Source of the DNA: JBECKR01 sp040235415
GTDB taxonomy: Bacteria; Acidobacteriota; Polarisedimenticolia; Polarisedimenticolales; Polarisedimenticolaceae
DNA: 9,273 nucleotides
Direction of reading: 5' to 3'
NCBI GenBank assembly: GCA_040235415.1
Contig: JBECKR010000345.1
Location: 1-9,273 of the forward strand
Part shown: positions 1 to 8,353 of the stretch, piece by piece
How the letters are laid out: each line of letters begins with the position of its first letter
Position numbering within the stretch: position 1 is the first letter of the stretch
Notes under the pieces: generated by a model
Seen by the model: only the letters and a program-made list of their open reading frames with translations
The model's database searches: none
What the model was told of the DNA's origin: nothing
Position numbers and translations under genes: made by a program

Positions 1-142
1 GGTCGTCCCGGCCCCGGCGAGCGCCGGCGCGCGGCTCCCGTCGATCCGCGGCGCGCTCTTCGGCGTCGCGGGACGTCTGGGCGGTCGCGGGCGCGGCCAC
101 GGCGAGCAGCGCGATCGCGGCGATCACGGCTCCGTTCCTCAT
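1..142 (-). CDS. Secreted protein of unknown function, N-terminal part (runs off left edge)
   Basis: I do not recognise this gene. Reading leftwards from the ATG at 142 gives 47 codons without a stop before the window ends. The first ~22 residues form a classic Sec signal peptide: MRN, then a hydrophobic core (AVIAAIALLAVAA), then a PATA-Q cleavage-like site. The visible mature part is hydrophilic and rich in Arg, Glu and Ala (QTSRDAEERAADRREP...). The start is supported by a strong Shine-Dalgarno, GGGGGAG, 7 nt upstream, and by a promoter-like TTGACG-N16-TACATT at 186-213. It lies 91 nt downstream of tsaD in the same direction. The product is therefore probably exported to the periplasm or outer envelope. 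No enzymatic domain can be inferred from so short a piece. Confidence 0.62.
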   Translation of the reverse strand, partial: MRNGAVIAAIALLAVAAPATAQTSRDAEERAADRREPRAGARRGRDD

Positions 143-185
143 GGCGTTTCTCCCCCGGGCGTCCCCTCGACGGCCCGACGAGTCG

Positions 186-213
186 AATGTAGAGACCCCG
201 GAACCGGCGTCAA
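186..213 (-). promoter_or_regulatory. Probable sigma70-type promoter of the left-edge secreted gene
   Basis: On the minus strand there is a TTGACG -35 box (208-213), a 16-nt spacer and a TACATT -10 box (186-191). This predicts transcription starting near 179 and a leader of about 37 nt before the ATG at 142. TTGACG matches five of six consensus bases and TACATT four of six. The site falls entirely in the gap after tsaD, so the secreted gene need not depend on read-through from mtnA-tsaD. Confidence 0.5.
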
Positions 214-233
214 GGTTCAGCCGGTCGCGCGGG

Positions 234-1259
234 TCAGAGCTTGAGACCCGGCACGGCGTTGAGGTCGAGGCCGGCGCGGAGCCCGCGCTCGAGGTGCAGG
301 AAGCCGGCGGCGGCGATCATCGCGGCGTTGTCCGTCGTGTACTTCGGCGACGGCAGCCGGAGGTCGAGGCCGTGCTGCGCCGCCGCCTCCGCGAACGCCC
401 GCCGGAGGCGCGTGTTGCAGGCCACGCCGCCGGTCACGAGAACGGTGCGGACCCGCTCGCGCGACGCGGCCTTCAGAGTCCGGCCGACGAGGACGTCGAC
501 GACCGACTTCTGGAACGACGCCACGAGGTCGCGGACTTCCGGCGAGACCTCGCCGCCGACCGCGGCCGGGTGGTCGAGACCGCGACGCTGCGCGTGGCGC
601 CGCACGGCGGTCTTGAGGCCGCTGAACGAGAAGTCGAGGGACGCGTCCTTCATGACCGCCTTCGGGAAGTCGACGGCGCGCTCGTTTGCGCCGGCCGCGA
701 GCCGGTCGATTACGGGCCCGCCCGGGTACCCGAGCCCCAGGAGCTTCGCGACCTTGTCGAACGCCTCGCCCGCGGCGTCGTCGCGGGTCCTCGCGAGCGT
801 GCGGTACACGACCTCCTCGGGGCAGAGATAGAGCGAGGTGTGCCCTCCCGAGACGACGAGGGCGAGCGCGGGGAAGGCGATGTCGGGGTGCTCGATGAAC
901 ACGGAGCGGACGTGCCCCTCGAGATGGTTGACCGCGAGGAGCGGGATCCCGCGCTGCCACGCCATCGCCTTGGCGCAGCTCAGGCCCACGAGCAGGGACC
1001 CGACGAGACCGGGCCCGTAGGTCACCGCGACCGCATCGATGTCGTCGATCGCGACCCCGGCTCCGTCGAGCGCCTCGCCGACGACCGGGCCGATGCACTC
1101 CACGTGGTGCCGCGAGGCGAGCTCGGGCACCACCCCGCCGTACTTCCGGTGGATGTCGACCTGGGACGCGACGATCGACGACAGCACGCGCGTGCGGTCC
1201 TCGACGACCGCGGCCGCCGTCTCGTCGCAGGACGTCTCGATCCCCAGGATGCGCGTCAT
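234..1259 (-). CDS. tsaD: tRNA N6-adenosine threonylcarbamoyltransferase TsaD
   Basis: TsaD transfers the threonylcarbamoyl group from threonylcarbamoyl-AMP to A37 of ANN-decoding tRNAs (t6A), working in the cytoplasm with TsaB and TsaE. The 341-residue length is normal for the family. Visible signatures are GIETSCDETAAAVV (6-19), the metal-binding HxxxH in NHLEGH (His112 and His116), VSGGHT (136-141), GGVACN (277-282) and Asp310 in YTTDNAAMIA, the third metal ligand by family alignment. The ATG at 1259 is chosen because the conserved GIETS lies just behind it and AGGGGA sits 5 nt upstream; that SD overlaps the TAG stop of mtnA. The 9-nt gap to mtnA implies co-transcription and probably translational coupling. 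tsaB and tsaE are not in the window. The family assignment is secure. Confidence 0.97.
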   Translation of the reverse strand: MTRILGIETSCDETAAAVVEDRTRVLSSIVASQVDIHRKYGGVVPELASRHHVECIGPVVGEALDGAGVAIDDIDAVAVTYGPGLVGSLLVGLSCAKAMAWQRGIPLLAVNHLEGHVRSVFIEHPDIAFPALALVVSGGHTSLYLCPEEVVYRTLARTRDDAAGEAFDKVAKLLGLGYPGGPVIDRLAAGANERAVDFPKAVMKDASLDFSFSGLKTAVRRHAQRRGLDHPAAVGGEVSPEVRDLVASFQKSVVDVLVGRTLKAASRERVRTVLVTGGVACNTRLRRAFAEAAAQHGLDLRLPSPKYTTDNAAMIAAAGFLHLERGLRAGLDLNAVPGLKL

Positions 1260-1268
1260 CGCCGTCCC

Positions 1269-2315
1269 CTACGGCCGGCCGTGGAGCGCTCGCAGCGACG
1301 CCCCGTACGGCGGACGGGCGACGCCGCGCTCGGTCACGATGGCCGCGACGTAGCGGGCGGGGGTGACGTCGAAGGCGGGGTTGCGGACCGCCACCCCTTC
1401 GGGGGCGATGCGCGTTCCTCCGAGCTCGACGACCTCGCGCGCGTCCCGCTCCTCGATCGGGATGCCGTCGCCGTCGGGGCACGCGAGATCGACGGTCGAG
1501 AGAGGCGCGGCGACGTAGAACGGGACCCGGTTCTCCCGCGCCAGCACGGCGACCGAATAGGTCCCGATCTTGTTCGCGACGTCGCCGTTCGCCGCGATGC
1601 GGTCCGCGCCGACGATGACGAGGTCGACGTCGCCGCGGCGCATCAGGCTTCCCGCCGTTCCGTCCGTGATCAGCACCGTCTCGATGCCGTCCTTCATGAG
1701 CTCCCAGGCGGTCAGGCGCGCGCCCTGCAGGAACGGGCGGGTCTCGTCGGCGAGCACGCGGACGCGCTTGCCGGCCTCGACCGCGCCACGCACGACGCCG
1801 AGCGCGGTGCCGTAGCCGGCGGTCGCGAGCGCGCCCGCGTTGCAGTGCGTGAGGACAGTGGCGCGCTCGGGCACGAGGTCGGCCCCGAACCGGCCGATCG
1901 CCCGGCAGGCCTCGACGTCCTCGCGGTGGATGCGGTCGGCGAGCGCTTCGAGGCGGGCGGCGACGCCGGCGTTGTCGAGCCCCTCGCGGCGCGCGGCACG
2001 GTGCTCGGCGCGCGCCGCCTCGATCGCCCAGAACAGGTTGACCGCGGTCGGACGCGCCGCCGCGAACCGGGCGTAGAGCGCCTCCATGCGGGCGTCGAAC
2101 GGCGCCGCGTCGAGCGGGGCCGCCAGCGCGGCGCCGAGCGCGAGGCCGTGGGCGGCGGACACGCCGATGGCGGGCGCGCCGCGGACGACCATGTCCCGGA
2201 TGGCGTCGGCGACCGCTTCGGGCGTGCCGAGCACGACGTACTCCTCGACCGCCGGCAGTCGCCGCTGGTCGATCATCCGGACGCCTCCGGGAACCCGCTC
2301 CACGGTGGTGAACAT
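1269..2315 (-). CDS. mtnA: S-methyl-5-thioribose-1-phosphate isomerase MtnA
   Basis: MtnA converts methylthioribose-1-phosphate to methylthioribulose-1-phosphate in the cytoplasmic methionine salvage pathway. The 348-residue protein belongs to the eIF2B/MtnA superfamily. It shows RGAPAIG (45-51), the catalytic cysteine in THCNAG (Cys158), the catalytic aspartate in GADRI (Asp238), NGDVANKIGTY (243-253) and the C-terminal NPAFDVTPA. An in-frame ATG also exists at 2324, but it is part of a perfect TATAAT -10 box, so the ATG at 2315 is preferred and may be the first base of a leaderless mRNA. There is no SD before either ATG. tsaD follows after 9 nt. No other methionine-salvage gene (mtnK, mtnB, mtnN and so on) is nearby. 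The aldose-isomerase-like eIF2B relatives are the main alternative, but the MtnA-specific motifs are intact. Confidence 0.95.
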   Translation of the reverse strand: MFTTVERVPGGVRMIDQRRLPAVEEYVVLGTPEAVADAIRDMVVRGAPAIGVSAAHGLALGAALAAPLDAAPFDARMEALYARFAAARPTAVNLFWAIEAARAEHRAARREGLDNAGVAARLEALADRIHREDVEACRAIGRFGADLVPERATVLTHCNAGALATAGYGTALGVVRGAVEAGKRVRVLADETRPFLQGARLTAWELMKDGIETVLITDGTAGSLMRRGDVDLVIVGADRIAANGDVANKIGTYSVAVLARENRVPFYVAAPLSTVDLACPDGDGIPIEERDAREVVELGGTRIAPEGVAVRNPAFDVTPARYVAAIVTERGVARPPYGASLRALHGRP

Positions 2316-2322
2316 GGCGGGC

Positions 2323-2328
2323 ATTATA
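2323..2328 (-). promoter_or_regulatory. Perfect TATAAT -10 box of mtnA, predicting a leaderless transcript
   Basis: On the minus strand TATAAT is followed by 7 nt (GCCCGCC) and then the mtnA ATG at 2315. With the usual 6-8 nt from -10 box to start site, transcription should begin at or next to the A of the ATG. No convincing -35 hexamer is visible at 16-18 nt spacing (GATCGC-like sequence only), and no SD precedes the ATG. Confidence 0.6.
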
Positions 2329-2372
2329 GGAGGCCGGCGCGCGGCGCGATCGGACGCGACCGCCGGACGGAG

Positions 2373-2401
2373 TTGACGCGGGCCGCCCGGACGCGCAAGA
2401 T
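2373..2401 (+). promoter_or_regulatory. Candidate fabI promoter
   Basis: A TTGACG -35 box (2373-2378) and a CAAGAT -10-like box (2396-2401) are separated by 17 nt. The -35 box is strong, while the -10 box matches only three of six positions, including the conserved second A and last T. The predicted start near 2408 leaves a leader of about 28 nt containing the fabI SD. The site lies in the 120-nt divergent region shared with mtnA, back-to-back with the mtnA -10 box. Confidence 0.4.
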
Positions 2402-2435
2402 TCACGTTTTGAACGGGAAACGCAGGGGGTCGGCC

Positions 2436-3212
2436 GTGCGCACCATCGACATGTCGGGGAAGACCGCGCTCGTGCTGGGGGTCGCGAACCAGCGCTCGCT
2501 GGCGTGGGCGATCTCCGAGTCGCTGGGAGAAGCCGGGTGCCGGCTCGCCTTCACCTACCAAGGCGAGCGGCTCCAGGAGAACGTCACCCGTCTCGCGGCG
2601 AAGTACCCCGACGCCCCGATCATGGCGTGCGACGTGACGAGCGACGAGCAGATGGACGGGGTCTTCCAGCGTCTCGACCGCGAGTGGGGGCGGCTCGACT
2701 TCATGGTGCATTCGATCGCGTTCGCGCGGCGTGCGGACCTCGAGGGCGAGTTCCGCAAGACCAGCCGCGACGGCTGGCACACCGCGCTCGACATCAGCGC
2801 GTACTCGCTCGTGGCGCTGTCGCACCGCGCCGCGAAGCTCATGGAGAAGACCGGCGGCTCGATCCTCGCGATGTCGTTCGTCGCGAGCCAGCGCGTGTTC
2901 CCGAACTACAACGTGATGGGGAGCGCCAAGGCTGCGCTGGAGCACGCCGTGCGGCAGCTCGCGTGGGAGCTCGGCCCCCGCGGGATCCGGGTGAACTGCA
3001 TCAGCGCGGGTCCCGTGTCGACGCTCTCCGCACGCGGCATCTCGGGCTTCACCGGCATGTACACGCACGCTCGCAAGCATTCGCCCCTGCAGCGCAACAT
3101 CGAGCCCCGCGAGGTCGGGGACACCGCGCTGTTCCTGTGCAGCGACCTCGGCTCCGGCATCACCGGCACCATCATCTACGTCGACGCCGGCTACCACGTC
3201 ATGGGCATGTAG
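2436..3212 (+). CDS. fabI: Enoyl-[acyl-carrier-protein] reductase (NADH), FabI type
   Basis: FabI carries out the last reduction of each fatty-acid elongation cycle, enoyl-ACP to acyl-ACP. It is a short-chain dehydrogenase and the usual triclosan target. From the GTG at 2436 the protein has 258 residues, typical for FabI. Visible motifs are the cofactor loop LVLGVANQRSLAW (12-24), CDVTSD (65-70), HSIAFA (92-97), the FabI-type Tyr-x6-Lys (Tyr158 and Lys165 in PNYNVMGSAK), RVNCISAGP (185-193) and FLCSDL..GITG. GTG is chosen over the ATG at 2451 because AGGGGG lies 6 nt before it (21 nt before the ATG); the extra residues are MRTID. The position equivalent to E. coli Tyr146 is Phe148, as in InhA. 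The gene is divergent from mtnA, and lepA follows in the same direction after 94 nt. Confidence 0.95.
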   Translation: MRTIDMSGKTALVLGVANQRSLAWAISESLGEAGCRLAFTYQGERLQENVTRLAAKYPDAPIMACDVTSDEQMDGVFQRLDREWGRLDFMVHSIAFARRADLEGEFRKTSRDGWHTALDISAYSLVALSHRAAKLMEKTGGSILAMSFVASQRVFPNYNVMGSAKAALEHAVRQLAWELGPRGIRVNCISAGPVSTLSARGISGFTGMYTHARKHSPLQRNIEPREVGDTALFLCSDLGSGITGTIIYVDAGYHVMGM

Positions 3213-3216
3213 GAAC

Positions 3217-3259
3217 GGTGTCAGACACCGGTGTCTGACACCGGTGTCTGACACCGGTG
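3217..3259 (+). repeat. Tandem array of 13-bp palindromes (GGTGTCwGACACC, three copies plus a fragment)
   Basis: Three abutting units, each a perfect 6-1-6 palindrome, occupy 3217-3229 (centre A), 3230-3242 (centre T) and 3243-3255 (centre T). GGTG of a fourth, truncated unit follows. The array starts 4 nt after the fabI stop codon and ends 4 nt before the lepA -10 box. Because every unit is self-complementary and the joints (CACCGGTG) are also palindromic, several hairpins are possible. It could be a REP-like mobile palindrome, a repressor operator array, or a fabI 3'-end structure; no T-run follows that would make it a standard terminator. Confidence 0.85.
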
Positions 3260-3260
3260 C

Positions 3261-3269
3261 TGCTATACT
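3261..3269 (+). promoter_or_regulatory. Extended -10 promoter of lepA
   Basis: TGCTATACT is an extended -10 element (TG-N-TATACT, hexamer at 3264-3269), which predicts a start near 3276 and a leader of about 30 nt. No good -35 hexamer sits at 16-18 nt spacing. That region is made of the palindromic repeat, whose CTGACA-like hexamers (3235-3240, 3248-3253) are at the wrong distance. lepA therefore appears to have its own promoter despite following fabI. Confidence 0.55.
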
Positions 3270-3306
3270 GGGCGGTCGTTTCCCGACCGGCACCCGGAAC
3301 CATCCG

Positions 3307-5103
<1,797 letters not shown>

Positions 5104-5112
5104 GGGACTCCC

Positions 5113-7766
5113 CTATTCGGCGTCCTTGGGGTACAGCGCGTCCCACCACGCCGGATCGCCGTCGAGCCAGCGATCGAACCACGCCACGATGCTCCGGGAC
5201 CACCGCACGCGCTTGTCGTGCTCCAGAATCAGGTGGTCCTGGCCCGCGATCGAGAGGTACTCGACCGGAGCGCCGAGGAGCCGGAGCGCGACGTAGAGCT
5301 CGTCGCTGTTCCCCTTCGGGACGTTCGTGTCCTCGAAGCCGTGGGTCAGCAGGATCGGCGTCTTGATCTTGTCGGCGTGGTACAGCGGGCTGACCTCGGC
5401 GTAGAAGTCGGGGCGGTTCCAGGGGAAGCTCCCGGCGGTCGCGACCGCCGAGTACGAGTACCCCCAGTACCCCTCGCCCCAGTACTCCGCGAGGTTCGAG
5501 ATCCCGGCGTGCGCCACCGCGGCCGCGAACAGGTCCGTGCGGTGACGAGCGTCATGGTCATGAACCCCCCGTAGGACGCTCCGATGCATCCGACGCGCTT
5601 CGGGTCCACGAACGGATGCGCTTCGAGGAACTTCTTCGCCCCCTCCACGATCTCGCCGGCCGTGGTCCTGCCCCAGTCGTCGACGTGCCGCGCCGAGAAC
5701 GCCTGGCCGTAGCCGTACGCGCCCGAGGGCTGCGGGACGTAGACGACGAACCCCTGCGCGGCCCACCACTCCTTGGGGTATCGCCCTCCGAAATCGCGCT
5801 CGATCGGCAGCGTCCCGCCGTAGTAGTAGACGATCAGCGGGTACTTGCGGGCCGGGTCGAAGTCGGGCGGAAGGTAAAAGCGGCCGTCGATGCGGACCCC
5901 GCTCGAGGCCTCGAACGCGAAATCGCGGACCTCCCCGGTGCGGACCCGCGCGAAGCGCGACGCCGCGGGCCGCAGCAGCGTCGTCACCCGGCCGCTCGCG
6001 AGATCGACCGCCGAGACGACCTGGGGGGTCCACGGCGACGTGCCGTAGACCGCGGCGACGGCGACGCGCCGCGCGACCGCGAGCTTCGACACGACGTCGA
6101 CCCCGGAGTCTCTCGGAGAGAACGTCCGGGTCGCGGGATTCCAGGTGAACAGCTTGACGCGGTCGCCGTCGGCCGCGAGGAGGTGGACGGCGCCGTCGGC
6201 CGGGCACCAGACCGCGTCCGTGACCGCCGGATCGAACGACTTCGTGATCGGATCGACGGCGTCGGTCGCCGGGTCCCAGACGAACAGCTGCCCGTCGTAG
6301 TCGTTCGGGACGACGTCGTCGGGAAGGTCCGCCCCGACGCGGTCGAACGCCGACGGCCCGGCGCGGATCAGCAGGCGCCTGCCGTCGGGCGCGTACTGCG
6401 CCCCGTAGAGCCAGCCGAACTCCCGGAGCTCGCGGGCGGCGAAGGTGTCGAGGTCGATCTCCCACAGCTGCGAGCGGGTGTACGGCCGCCGCGAGACGTC
6501 CTCGACGTCGCGCGAGAACAGCAGCCGCCGTCCGTCGGGGGCGAACGCCTGGAACGACGCGGTCTCCGGGCCCGCGGTCAGGCGATGGCGGGCGCCGTCC
6601 GGTAGCGTCAGGAGGTGGAGGTAGCTCTTGGTTCGAAAGTCGTTCCAGCGGTCGCGGATCTCGCGCAGGCGCTTGATCCCGGTCTCGTCCTTGGGCGGCT
6701 CGACCGAGGTCCAGTACGCGATCGCGTCTCCGGTCGGCGACCACGCGTAGCCGTCGAGGCGTTCGGTGCGCTCGAGCAGCGGCGCGACGGTGCCGGCATC
6801 GAGGTCCGCGAGCCACAGCGTGGAGGTCTTGGCCTCGGCGCCGTCGGAGGTGACGTAGGTCAGGCGGTGTCCCGTCGGCGCCCACGCGACGTCGGTCATG
6901 CCGAACGAGCCGCGCCAGGTCCCCACCCCCGCGCCGTCCGCCGCCCGGCGGACCTCGACCCACGTTTCCCGGTCGTCGGTGCCCGGAACGGTTCGCGCGA
7001 GGCTCATCGCGACGAGGTCGCCGTCCGGCGAGACGTCGATCGACGTCGCCGCCGCCGCATCGACGACGTCGAGGATGGTGAGATCGCGCTCCGGATCGGT
7101 CGTGACGACGAGTCCCGGGGCGGCGCCGTCCTCGCCGGGCTCGATCCGCAGGCCCACGGACCAGGCCGCGTCCCGTCCGGGGTCGCGAACCGTGGGGACC
7201 TCGAGCCGATGCGTGCCCGGGGTCAGCTCGAGCGTGCCCCGGACACCGGACGCCGTGGCCGCGTCGCCGCCGACGCCGCCGCTCACGACCTTCCCGCCGT
7301 CCAGTCGAAGCGCGCGCGGGTGGGCGCCGAGCACCTCGACGTCGAGCTTGCGGTACCGCTCGGTCCGGACGTACGCCACGAGCCGCGCGACGGCCGGGAC
7401 CTTCCCGGGCTCGCCACCGGAGTCGAGCGCCGCGAGGCCGTCGGGCCCGGTCTCGACACGACGCCAGGCGAGGGTCGCGCCCGGGAGCCAGCTCTCCTCG
7501 TCCCCGGCCGCGGGGCTCGCGAGCGGGTCGGAGCTCGGTGCGGCCTCCAGGAGGTCCCGGACGCCGTAGCCGCGCACCTCCGCGTCGTGGAATGCGGGAA
7601 GCGGCGCCGCCGCCGGACCGAGCACGAGCCACGAACGGACGAGCTCGCCCGCGGCCGCGGCGGGCGTGGGGCCCTTCTTGGCGGGCCCGGCCGCCGCGAC
7701 GGCGGCGGACAGCGCGAGAGCGAGGGCGAGGAGGGCGATCCTGGCGGCGAACGGCTTGGGGCGCAT
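5113..7766 (-). pseudogene. Secreted S9-family (prolyl oligopeptidase/DPP-like) peptidase, interrupted by a -1 frameshift
   Basis: S9 serine peptidases cleave short peptides, often after proline. The ATG at 7766 has a GGGAGA SD 8 nt upstream and a signal peptide (residues 1 to ~26, ending VAAA), so the enzyme should be periplasmic or exported. Residues ~44-210 look like an extra beta-sandwich domain. Residues ~225-600 form a propeller with TolB-like strands such as SPDGDLVAMS, SPTGDAIAYW and APDGRRLLFS. The alpha/beta hydrolase follows from ~610, with the nucleophile in GASYGG (Ser731). After codon 742 (position 5541) the reading frame is lost. The C-terminus continues in the other frame (RTDLFAAAVAHAG... 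to the stop at 5113) with the triad Asp in HGFEDTNVP and His in GQDH (Asp813 and His845 after correction). Adding one base near 5540 gives a normal 884-residue protein. It is either a recent pseudogene or a sequencing error; uncorrected, the enzyme lacks Asp and His. Confidence 0.9.
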
Positions 7767-7985
7767 CGTGAGGCTCTCCCGGGTCACGGACCCGCCGGAC
7801 AAGGATAGCGGGTTCGAGGATTCGAAGAGAGCTGGATACGGACGCGTCGGGGGGCGAGTTCTCCCCCCGGCGCGCCCGGCTTTCGGAGGAGGTCGGTTCC
7901 GTCCTCCGGTTACGCCGGAACCGCGTCGGGGGACGGCCGACGCCGCGGGACCGTGCTGCATCCGGACCGCAGGGACCGCTTCGGG

Positions 7986-8339
7986 TCAGCGCCGGACCGG
8001 CTCCCTGGCGACGGCCCCGACGAACCAGGACACGAGCCCGACCACGAGCGCTCCGAGGATCGCCCAACCGAGCGACGCCACCGAGAAGCCGGGCACGAGC
8101 AGAGCCGCGATGCCGAACGCCAGCCCGTTGACCACGAGGTAGAACAGACCGAGCGTCAGCACGGTGATCGGCAGCGTGAGCAGGACCAGGATCGGCCGCA
8201 GCACCGCGTTCACGATTCCCAGCACGAGCGACGCGACCGCGAGCGCCGCGAACGACGAGATCGTCACCCCGGGCAAGAGCCACGCCGCGACGTACAGCGC
8301 CAGCGCGACCGTCACCCAATGCGCCAGGAAGCGTGCCAT
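7986..8339 (-). CDS. Small four-helix membrane protein, phage-holin-4_2 (YvlD-like) family
   Basis: The protein has 117 residues and is almost entirely hydrophobic, with about four membrane helices (roughly 5-22, 28-45, 50-75 and 89-110) and a short basic tail (REPVRR). The core NAVLRPILVLLTLPITVLTLG, the following NGL and LVPGF, and the N-terminal LLPGV are hallmarks of the family annotated as phage holin 4_2 / superfamily IV (Pfam PF04020), which includes Bacillus YvlD. Despite the name, most members are chromosomal with no proven lysis role; an envelope-stress link is known only for some relatives. There is no lysis cassette nearby, so a holin function is not supported. The ATG at 8339 has no SD but is preceded by TATAAT-N6, which predicts a leaderless mRNA. 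The gene lies 115 nt downstream of lhr, separated from it by the inverted-repeat element, and 219 nt upstream of the S9 gene. Confidence 0.88.
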   Translation of the reverse strand: MARFLAHWVTVALALYVAAWLLPGVTISSFAALAVASLVLGIVNAVLRPILVLLTLPITVLTLGLFYLVVNGLAFGIAALLVPGFSVASLGWAILGALVVGLVSWFVGAVAREPVRR

Positions 8340-8345
8340 GCCGCC

Positions 8346-8351
8346 ATTATA
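8346..8351 (-). promoter_or_regulatory. Perfect TATAAT -10 box of the holin-like gene, predicting a leaderless transcript
   Basis: On the minus strand TATAAT is followed by 6 nt (GGCGGC) and the ATG at 8339. The distance places the transcription start at the initiator codon. The -35 position falls inside the left arm of the inverted repeat (GCCGTT/GGCCGT), with no match to TTGACA. The T-run of CCCCTTTATAAT directly follows the repeat stem. Confidence 0.6.
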
Positions 8352-8353
8352 AA

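Noticed and set aside
203..225. Inverted repeat ACCGGC/GCCGGT just after the tsaD stop, as a terminator
   Set aside because: The stem is only 6 bp with an 11-nt loop and no T-run follows; the same bases are better explained by the TTGACG promoter of the next gene.
141..3212. Very long open frame on the plus strand running through the tsaD/mtnA region into fabI (1023 codons)
   Set aside because: The part before 2436 is antisense to two secure genes and is Arg/Asp/Glu/Gly-rich low-complexity translation typical of GC-rich shadow frames; only the FabI part is real.
5530..5550. Programmed ribosomal frameshift in the S9 gene
   Set aside because: No slippery heptamer and no obvious stimulatory structure are seen; such recoding is not known to me for this family.
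5616..7808. Long plus-strand open frames opposite the S9 peptidase
   Set aside because: Arg/Asp/Gly/Val-rich shadow translations with no motif or SD; the opposite strand carries a coherent peptidase.
7895..7922. Inverted repeat GGTTCCG/CGGAACC in the gap after the holin-like gene, as a terminator
   Set aside because: It has a 7-bp stem, a 14-nt loop and no T-run on either side; in such GC-rich DNA this is weak. The rest of the gap 7767-7985 shows only the S9 SD, a TATCCT hexamer with no matching -35, and a small TTCGA-N4-TCGAA inverted repeat at 7813-7826.
7986..8339. True phage holin or prophage remnant
   Set aside because: The family name is misleading: no endolysin, spanin or other phage gene is nearby, and the neighbours are chromosomal housekeeping genes.
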